Source: Planctomycetales bacterium
GTDB taxonomy: Bacteria > Planctomycetota > UBA11346
NCBI GenBank assembly: GCA_025362255.1
Contig: JANYGY010000186.1
Span: forward strand, 1-8,927
Length of the DNA: 8,927 nucleotides
Direction: 5' to 3'
A program made the translations under genes and the position numbers. The notes below the pieces were generated by a model that was not told where the DNA came from, did no database searches, and saw only the letters and a list, made by a program, of their open reading frames with translations. This document shows, piece by piece, positions 1 to 4,643 of this stretch (the first letter of the stretch is position 1; each line of letters begins with the position of its first letter).

Positions 1-314
1 GCCGGGCGATCCGGATGATTCTCGAGATCAAGTTTGCTGACGAAGGTCGCGTAACCGCCAATGACCACCATCACGATGAGGTTGGCGACCATCAGGAAAT
101 CGACCAAGCCGAGGATCATCATCAGGAAGGCCGCTTCCTGCTGCATCGCATCGCCCTCACCCGGGAGGATGAGCGCGTGCCCGAGGTGCACGAGGCCCTG
201 GAGGAATTTCCAAGTGTACATGGCTTGGGCGGCGATCATTCCCAAATAGATCGGCAACAGCAGCCAGCGGCTGCCGAAAATTCCACGCTCGAAAATCGTC
301 TCGATGAATTTCAT
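1..314 (-). CDS. UPF0114/YqhA-family membrane protein (3' end outside window)
   Basis: Only the first 104 codons are inside the window; the frame is open to base 1, so the C-terminus is missing. The start is the ATG at 314 (MKFIETIFERGIFGSRWLL). It is followed by a hydrophobic segment at about residues 15-35 and a second, very hydrophobic one at about 62-91 containing GLVDFLMVANLIVMVVIGGY. The order 'SRWLL-P-Y-G' then 'DFLMVANL-MVVIGGY-FVS' is what I know from the UPF0114 (YqhA) family of small inner-membrane proteins, usually about 160-180 residues with three to four membrane segments. Their molecular function is not established. It lies 70 bp downstream of msrA on the same strand and may be co-transcribed with it. 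No Shine-Dalgarno motif is visible. The family call is fairly secure, but any role here, for example in envelope stress, is inference. Confidence 0.8.
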   Translation of the reverse strand, partial: MKFIETIFERGIFGSRWLLLPIYLGMIAAQAMYTWKFLQGLVHLGHALILPGEGDAMQQEAAFLMMILGLVDFLMVANLIVMVVIGGYATFVSKLDLENHPDRP

Positions 315-384
315 GTTTGGGAATGGTCGCGTCACCATCCTGCATGCAAGAGTCCCGCGGCCTAAGAACCACGCAGAGGTCCGA

Positions 385-999
385 TCAGTCCTTTTTATCG
401 AGCAATTTACGCAATTTGGTCAGCTTTCCGGGAATGGTGGCTTTGCAGTAGGCCTGATCCGGGTGGAGCTTGAAATAATCCTGATGATAATCTTCGGCGC
501 GGTGAAATCGTGCGGGACCGGTGGTCGCCAGAATGACTACTTCGGTCACGATTGGTGAGCTGAAGCGGGCTTGCGCTGTCGCGATGGCAGCCGTTGCTGC
601 GCTGCGCTGAGTCTCGTCAGTGCACAAGATGATCGAGCGGTATTGGGTGCCGCTATCCGCACCCTGACGGTTGCGGGTGGTCGGATCGTGAACGTGGAAG
701 AAGATCGACAAGAGTTTCGGAAGGTCGACTTTTGCCGGATCGTAAATGACTTCGACGACTTCGGCATGTCCCGTATCGCCGTCGCAGATGAGTTCGTAGC
801 TCGGGCGATCGACGGCACCGCCCGCATAGCCGCTGACGGCTTCGATCACCCCCGGCACCTCCTCGAAACAGGATTCGACGCACCAGAAGCAGCCGCCTCC
901 GAGGATGATCGATTGGCGGTTGGGGGTCGGAGTTTCTTCGGCCATGGCGTTGACCATCGCAGCCAGGGCTAGGGCGGCAATCACGAGTAGTTTCGTCAT
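385..999 (-). CDS. msrA: Peptide-methionine (S)-S-oxide reductase MsrA, exported form
   Basis: The enzyme reduces methionine-S-sulfoxide in oxidised proteins back to methionine. The 204-residue product has the MsrA signature GCFWC at residues 36-40, with Cys37 as the catalytic nucleophile. It also has GHAEVVEV (Glu80, the usual acid residue), DSGTQYRS at 116-122, FHRAEDYHQDYF at 165-176, and a late Cys184 in 'AYCKATI', where the family carries its resolving cysteine. The first 20 residues (MTKLLVIAALALAAMVNAMA) are a clear Sec-type signal peptide with an A-x-A-like cleavage region, so the protein should act in the periplasm or be secreted rather than in the cytosol. There is no lipobox cysteine. 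The gene starts 40 bp after the AAA+ ATPase gene stops, on the same strand. No MsrB domain is fused to it and no msrB lies in the window. No Shine-Dalgarno motif is visible. Confidence 0.95.
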   Translation of the reverse strand: MTKLLVIAALALAAMVNAMAEETPTPNRQSIILGGGCFWCVESCFEEVPGVIEAVSGYAGGAVDRPSYELICDGDTGHAEVVEVIYDPAKVDLPKLLSIFFHVHDPTTRNRQGADSGTQYRSIILCTDETQRSAATAAIATAQARFSSPIVTEVVILATTGPARFHRAEDYHQDYFKLHPDQAYCKATIPGKLTKLRKLLDKKD

Positions 1000-1039
1000 G
1001 GTGACATTACGGCCGACTAGGTTGCGTGTTTGCTGTGGA

Positions 1040-2299
1040 TCATTTGACGATCCGGTCGCCGCCGCCTTTTTTCTTGGAAGGTTTGCCGCCTGCGGGTTCG
1101 CGGATGAAGACCGGAACCTCGTTGCGGAGGCGCACGGAAATCACATCCCCCGCCTGAACCTGATTGGAAGCGATCAGGCGCGAGAGCGGAGCGACCAGCA
1201 GGCGTTCGACGGCGCGCCGCATCGGGCGGGCACCGAATTGCGGATCAGTGCCCTCTTTGAGGATTTTGTCGAGATATGATGGGCTGTAGTGCAGCAGGAT
1301 CGGCGCCTGGGCGTTGAGCAGACGCTTGTACACATCCTGCAGCATCAGGTTGAGGATGCGTTTGAGGTCATCGGTGGTCAGCACGCGAAAGCAGATGATG
1401 TCGTCGAAGCGATTGAGGAATTCGTAGGGGAAGACGTCCTTCGCTGCCTCGATGGCCTTTTGTTTGATGTTGCGATTAAGTTCTTCGGCATCAGTCGCGA
1501 CTTCGAAGCCGATCGAGCGGTGACGCAAAGTGCTGCTCATCTCTTCAGCGCCGACGTTGGTGGTGATGACGATGATCGAGCGCGTGAAATCAACGGTCTT
1601 GTTGTTGCCCAACGTCAGATGGCCATCTTCCATCAGGCCGAGCAGGGCGTTCCACAGCTTGGGATGCGCCTTCTCGATTTCGTCGAACAACACGATCGAC
1701 ATGTAGTGGCTTTTGACCTGCGGGAACAATTTGGCGATTTTGCCTTCGCCCTCGGCGAAAACGCCGCGTCCTTCGGCTTGGGCCTCTTTGTGATGGCGGT
1801 CGAGATTGTCTTGCGACAACATCGGTTCGACGTCATTGCCGACATAGCCTGGAGGCGAACCAAACAATTTGGAGACGGTGAACTCGCTGGCGAATTCCTG
1901 GCAATTGATGCGCACGAACGCGTTGCGTTTGCCGAAGATGGTTTCGCCGAGGGCTTTGACGGTCTCGGTCTTGCCAACCCCGGTCGGGCCAAGGAACAGC
2001 AGCGTCAGCAACGGTCGTTCAGTGTTGCGGACGCCGGCAAGAATCTTGCTGAAGGAATCGAGGATGGCCTCGATCGCCGGTGCCTGACCGACCACCCGTT
2101 CGCGCAGCATGCCTTCGAAGCGCTGCACTTGCACCGAGCGTTTTGCCGGATCGAGGGTGATGGCGCGATTGCCTTGCAGTTCACGCTCCAGTTTCTCCTG
2201 CCGCTCGGCGCGGGCCTCGGCTTTGGCGATCGAGTCGCCGCTGACCGCCGCCTTCATGCTTTTGAGTTCGCTGGTCGGCTCGTGATCGGTGTGTGCCAT
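1040..2299 (-). CDS. Stand-alone AAA+ ATPase resembling the D2 ring of ClpA/ClpB/ClpC
   Basis: Product of 419 residues from the ATG at 2299. The frame is open further upstream to 2470, but that would overlap thpR and adds a low-complexity, non-homologous stretch. There is one AAA+ module: Walker A GPTGVGKT (104-111), pore loop GYVG (151-154), Walker B SIVLFDEIEK (201-210), sensor 1 TTNVG (246-250), arginine finger in FLNRFDD (R297) and sensor 2 GARPMRR (356-362), then a ClpB-D2-small-type C-domain. These match the second ATPase of Clp/Hsp100 unfoldases. The N-domain, D1 ring, ClpB middle domain and ClpX zinc domain are all absent. Residues 23-43 are highly charged and probably helical, and the tail is lysine-rich. 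An SIGF tripeptide region (262-265) sits where ClpA/ClpC carry their ClpP-binding loop. About 30 extra residues separate the pore loop from Walker B. An unfoldase or remodelling role is inferred; partner and substrate are unknown. Confidence 0.88.
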   Translation of the reverse strand: MAHTDHEPTSELKSMKAAVSGDSIAKAEARAERQEKLERELQGNRAITLDPAKRSVQVQRFEGMLRERVVGQAPAIEAILDSFSKILAGVRNTERPLLTLLFLGPTGVGKTETVKALGETIFGKRNAFVRINCQEFASEFTVSKLFGSPPGYVGNDVEPMLSQDNLDRHHKEAQAEGRGVFAEGEGKIAKLFPQVKSHYMSIVLFDEIEKAHPKLWNALLGLMEDGHLTLGNNKTVDFTRSIIVITTNVGAEEMSSTLRHRSIGFEVATDAEELNRNIKQKAIEAAKDVFPYEFLNRFDDIICFRVLTTDDLKRILNLMLQDVYKRLLNAQAPILLHYSPSYLDKILKEGTDPQFGARPMRRAVERLLVAPLSRLIASNQVQAGDVISVRLRNEVPVFIREPAGGKPSKKKGGGDRIVK

Positions 2300-2305
2300 G
2301 ACGTC

Positions 2306-2335
2306 AGTATACCTCGTGATCGGGGTTGCGGTGAA
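2306..2335 (-). promoter_or_regulatory. Candidate sigma-70-type promoter just upstream of the AAA+ ATPase
   Basis: On the minus strand a TATACT hexamer (2306-2311, 5/6 to the TATAAT -10 consensus) is preceded after an 18-bp spacer by TTCACC (2330-2335, 4/6 to TTGACA). The predicted start of transcription, about 7 bases beyond the -10 box, falls on or next to the ATG at 2299, so the transcript would be leaderless or nearly so. A GAGGT at 2311-2315 could instead act as a rather distant ribosome-binding site (11 bases from the ATG) on a read-through transcript from thpR. This is pattern matching only. Confidence 0.3.
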
Positions 2336-2381
2336 AGCCACGTGCGCCACCGCTTGAACGCACCAGCGGTCATATCCCGCT

Positions 2382-2951
2382 TCAGTCGAGTCGCCAACGG
2401 GTGACTTCGGCGTAACGCGGCGTGCGCGTGGTGCTGCGGTAGAGGACCAGCGCCTCGACCACGCACGCACCCCAATCGGCTTGGCCGTTGGCTTCGAGCA
2501 GGTGTGGCCAGTCGCGAAACAGGGGTGCCGCGGCTTGCTCGCGGCGGGTGACCGGCTGGGGCCGGCAGATGGTCAGATGCGGCGTGAAATGCGTCTGAGG
2601 CTGATCATCCAGGCAGTCGCACAGATCGCGATGGAGATCGTAGCACATGCCAGCCTGATCGAGCGCGGCAGCGTACACCGTGCGGGGCACGGTCTGGCCA
2701 CGCGTGCCGCTGGCGCCAAGTCCCGCGAGTTGCAACGACGGCTGACGTATGCTTGCTGCCACATCGGCGATGGCGGGCGCAATCCAGGATGCGGCGGTCT
2801 CATCGAGATCGCCGAGATACAACACCGTCAGGTGATAATCTTCTGGATGAGTCCAGGTGGCGGGCAGGTCCCAGGCACGAAGCCGTTCGGCGACCTGATG
2901 CAACCGATCACGGGTCGCGCCATCGGGGCGCAGGGCTAGGAAGTGATTCAT
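2382..2951 (-). CDS. thpR: RNA 2',3'-cyclic phosphodiesterase (2H phosphoesterase, ThpR/LigT)
   Basis: The 189-residue product has the two H-x-T-x motifs that define the 2H phosphoesterase superfamily: HLTV at 40-43 and HLTI at 125-128. Spacing and length are usual for ThpR (formerly LigT, 2'-5' RNA ligase). The N-terminus MNHFLALRP, followed by 'PEDYHLTVLYLGD', is typical of the family. Members hydrolyse RNA 2',3'-cyclic phosphate ends to 2'-phosphate ends and can reversibly form 2'-5' RNA linkages in vitro; their cellular role is poorly defined. The start at 2951 is the first ATG giving the family N-terminus, and no Shine-Dalgarno motif precedes it. The gene diverges from eboA (66 bp between start codons) and is followed 82 bp later by the AAA+ ATPase gene on the same strand, so it may head a four-gene unit. 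Confidence 0.92.
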   Translation of the reverse strand: MNHFLALRPDGATRDRLHQVAERLRAWDLPATWTHPEDYHLTVLYLGDLDETAASWIAPAIADVAASIRQPSLQLAGLGASGTRGQTVPRTVYAAALDQAGMCYDLHRDLCDCLDDQPQTHFTPHLTICRPQPVTRREQAAAPLFRDWPHLLEANGQADWGACVVEALVLYRSTTRTPRYAEVTRWRLD

Positions 2952-2982
2952 TGGCGGCAGATCGCCAGGGTTGAATGGCGAT
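2952..2982. promoter_or_regulatory. Alternating inverted-repeat arms between divergent thpR and eboA
   Basis: The 66-bp gap between the two start codons holds TGGCG (2952-2956), then ATCGCCA (2961-2967), then TGGCGAT (2976-2982). The last two form a perfect 7-bp inverted repeat around an 8-bp spacer. The first arm can also pair with the second (TGGCG/CGCCA). The arrangement could be a dyad operator shared by both genes, or alternative hairpins in the short leaders. Position and symmetry are seen directly; regulatory function is inference, and 7-bp dyads also occur by chance in GC-rich DNA. Confidence 0.35.
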
Positions 2983-3017
2983 TGGCCTGTCTTCCAGAGC
3001 GGGGATCGTGGCGCCAG

Positions 3018-3608
3018 ATGAACGAGCCATCACCGCTTTCACCGCCCGACCCAGTCGTCGCCCAGCAGGCGGCCTGGCTGGCGACCCAGTGCGCCTTGGT
3101 CGCGACCGGTGATGCGACGGCGTTGGCGCTGGCGTTCGGCCACGCCGGGCGACGGCATCATGATCCCAGCGAAGCCCGGATCGCCTTGGTGCTGGCGATC
3201 CCGGCGGCAGATCCGTTGCGCTGGCTGGCAGTGCTTGATCGCTTGTTCGCGACTGCGGGCTTGGCGGAATCGACCGCCTTGTATCGCGGACTGCCGCGCT
3301 ATCCGCATGCAGCGCTGCTGCGCGCGCGGGCGGCGGTTGGAGTGCGCTCGTCGATGCAATCGGTCTTCGAGGCCGTGGCGCTTGATAATGATTATCCAGC
3401 CCAGTGGTTCGAGCAGGATCCCCTGAACCAGATGGTGCTCAAAGCCTTCTTCCTGGACTGCGATCATCGACGTATCAAAGGCTTGGCAGCGCGGGCTAAT
3501 CCTGGATTGGGGCGCATGCTGAGCGATTACCAACGCGAACGGTCGGCAGCCGGGCGGGCGATCCCCGACGGTCTGGCCGAGGTCGTCGCGTGGTGTGAAC
3601 GCCTCTGA
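3018..3608 (+). CDS. eboA: EboA-family protein
   Basis: The 196-residue product shows the conserved C-terminal half I associate with EboA proteins: LDRLFATAGLAE (73-84), LYRGLPRYP (88-96), VGVRSSMQSVFEAVALDNDYP (about 107-127), LNQMVLKAFF (136-145), GLAARANPGLGRMLSDYQRER (about 155-175). EboA has no known catalytic activity and no catalytic motif is visible. It belongs to the ebo cluster, implicated in moving a scytonemin precursor to the periplasm in Nostoc punctiforme and found scattered across bacteria and in eustigmatophyte plastid genomes. I chose the ATG at 3018. An in-frame ATG at 2943 would overlap thpR and adds 25 residues with no visible similarity. GGGGA at 3001-3005 lies rather far from the start to serve as a ribosome-binding site. 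The next gene, 50 bp downstream, is eboB-like, which supports the identification. Confidence 0.8.
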   Translation: MNEPSPLSPPDPVVAQQAAWLATQCALVATGDATALALAFGHAGRRHHDPSEARIALVLAIPAADPLRWLAVLDRLFATAGLAESTALYRGLPRYPHAALLRARAAVGVRSSMQSVFEAVALDNDYPAQWFEQDPLNQMVLKAFFLDCDHRRIKGLAARANPGLGRMLSDYQRERSAAGRAIPDGLAEVVAWCERL

Positions 3609-3658
3609 TTAGGCAGACGTCCCCTCGGTATTCTTCACAACGTATTTTTTGGAATCAC

Positions 3659-4540
3659 ATGCACTTCATCGATCCCCACATCCACATGTCGGCGCGCACC
3701 ACCGATGATTACGAGGCACTCGCGGCGGCGGGAGTGGTCGCGGTCATCGAGCCGGCGTTCTGGCTCGGCCAGCCGCGGACCTCGGTCGGCAGTTTTCAGG
3801 ATTATTACGCGTCGCTGGTCGGCTGGGAACGGTTTCGCGCGGCCCAATTCGGTATCTGCCACTACTGCACCATCGGCCTCAACAGCAAAGAGGCCAACGA
3901 CGATGCGCTCGCCGAACAGGTGATGGAATTGCTGCCCTTGTTTGCGGCCAAGGACGGCGTGGTCGCGATCGGTGAAATCGGCTTTGACGACCAGACGCCC
4001 GCCGAAGAGAAATACTTCCGCGCCCAGCTCGAACTCGCCAAGCGCGTTGAGTTGCCGGTGATGATCCATACTCCGCATCGCGACAAGCAGGCGGGGACTT
4101 TGCGCAGCATGGCGATCTGCCTCGAACATGGACTGCGTCCGGATCAGGTGATCGTCGATCACAACAACGAGGAGACGGTGCAGGCGGTACTCGATCAAGG
4201 CTTCTGGGCGGCCTTCACACTCTATCCGAAAACCAAGATGGGCTCAGAGCGGATGGTCGAGGTCGTACGGCGTTATGGCCAGCAGCGGATCATCGTCGAC
4301 AGCAGTGCCGATTGGGGTGTTTCGGATCCGCTCGCGGTGCCCAAGACCGCTCGTCTGATGCTCGCCCGCGGCATCGATTCAGCGCAGGTCACGGCCACTT
4401 GTTACGGCAATGCGTTGGCGGCTTACGGCCAGAGCGGTCAATTCAACGAAGCCGATTGGCTCTCGCCCACCGCAATCGATCAGCGGCAATTATTCGAGGG
4501 AAACAGTGTTTTGCGCGGTCAACAACCCCTCATCAGCTGA
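3659..4540 (+). CDS. eboB: TatD-like metal-dependent hydrolase, EboB type
   Basis: The 293-residue amidohydrolase-fold (TIM-barrel) protein shows a full set of metal-ligand positions: H7 and H9 (DPHIH), E106 (GEIGFD), H137 (MIHTPH), H168 (VDHNN) and D218 (DSSADWG). Phrases such as IEPAFWLGQPRTSVGSFQDY, HYCTIGLNSKEAND and VSDPLAVPKTARLML are those of the TatD-family member that accompanies EboA in ebo clusters, rather than of housekeeping TatD DNase. All ligands are kept, so it should be an active cytosolic hydrolase; the physiological substrate is unknown. Spacing from eboA is 50 bp on the same strand, with GGA five bases before the ATG, one of the few plausible ribosome-binding sites here. 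The further ebo genes (UbiA-like prenyltransferase, dehydroquinate-synthase-like, sugar-isomerase-like, phosphatase-like) do not follow. Confidence 0.85.
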   Translation: MHFIDPHIHMSARTTDDYEALAAAGVVAVIEPAFWLGQPRTSVGSFQDYYASLVGWERFRAAQFGICHYCTIGLNSKEANDDALAEQVMELLPLFAAKDGVVAIGEIGFDDQTPAEEKYFRAQLELAKRVELPVMIHTPHRDKQAGTLRSMAICLEHGLRPDQVIVDHNNEETVQAVLDQGFWAAFTLYPKTKMGSERMVEVVRRYGQQRIIVDSSADWGVSDPLAVPKTARLMLARGIDSAQVTATCYGNALAAYGQSGQFNEADWLSPTAIDQRQLFEGNSVLRGQQPLIS

Positions 4541-4552
4541 GTTTAGATGCAG

Positions 4553-4574
4553 TTGGCGGACGAATCTCCGCCGA
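4553..4574 (+). other. Hairpin downstream of eboB
   Basis: TTGGCGGA (4553-4560) and TCCGCCGA (4567-4574) can pair as an 8-bp stem (one G-T wobble) around the 6-base loop CGAATC, starting 12 bp after the eboB stop. No T-run follows, so it does not meet the usual picture of an intrinsic terminator. It may still slow polymerase or protect the 3' end of the eboAB transcript. Apart from it, I see no convincing promoter in the 103 bp between eboB and the kinase gene. Confidence 0.4.
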
Positions 4575-4643
4575 CCACTCGTCAAGGTGCGGATTGACCT
4601 TTGCGCCGCGGGGTTTTCTGCGTCAAACTGTCCGTGAACCACC

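Noticed and set aside
341..348. TGCATGCA palindrome between msrA and the UPF0114 gene
   Set aside because: An isolated 8-bp palindrome with no repeat context; expected by chance at this density.
571..972. 133-codon open frame on the plus strand opposite msrA
   Set aside because: MsrA signature motifs fix the coding strand; the antisense product is arginine- and aspartate-rich without domain-like structure.
1289..2404. 371-codon open frame on the plus strand
   Set aside because: It lies opposite the AAA+ ATPase gene, has no recognisable motif, and is explained by GC-rich codon bias of the real gene on the other strand.
2300..2470. N-terminal extension of the AAA+ ATPase (57 more residues)
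   Set aside because: It would overlap thpR by 89 bp and its translation is arginine-rich and not like any Clp N-domain; the ATG at 2299 gives a sensible charged N-terminus.
3629..3650. TATTCT box and T-run between eboA and eboB
   Set aside because: No fitting -35 element upstream and no hairpin before the T-run, so neither a promoter nor a terminator can be supported.
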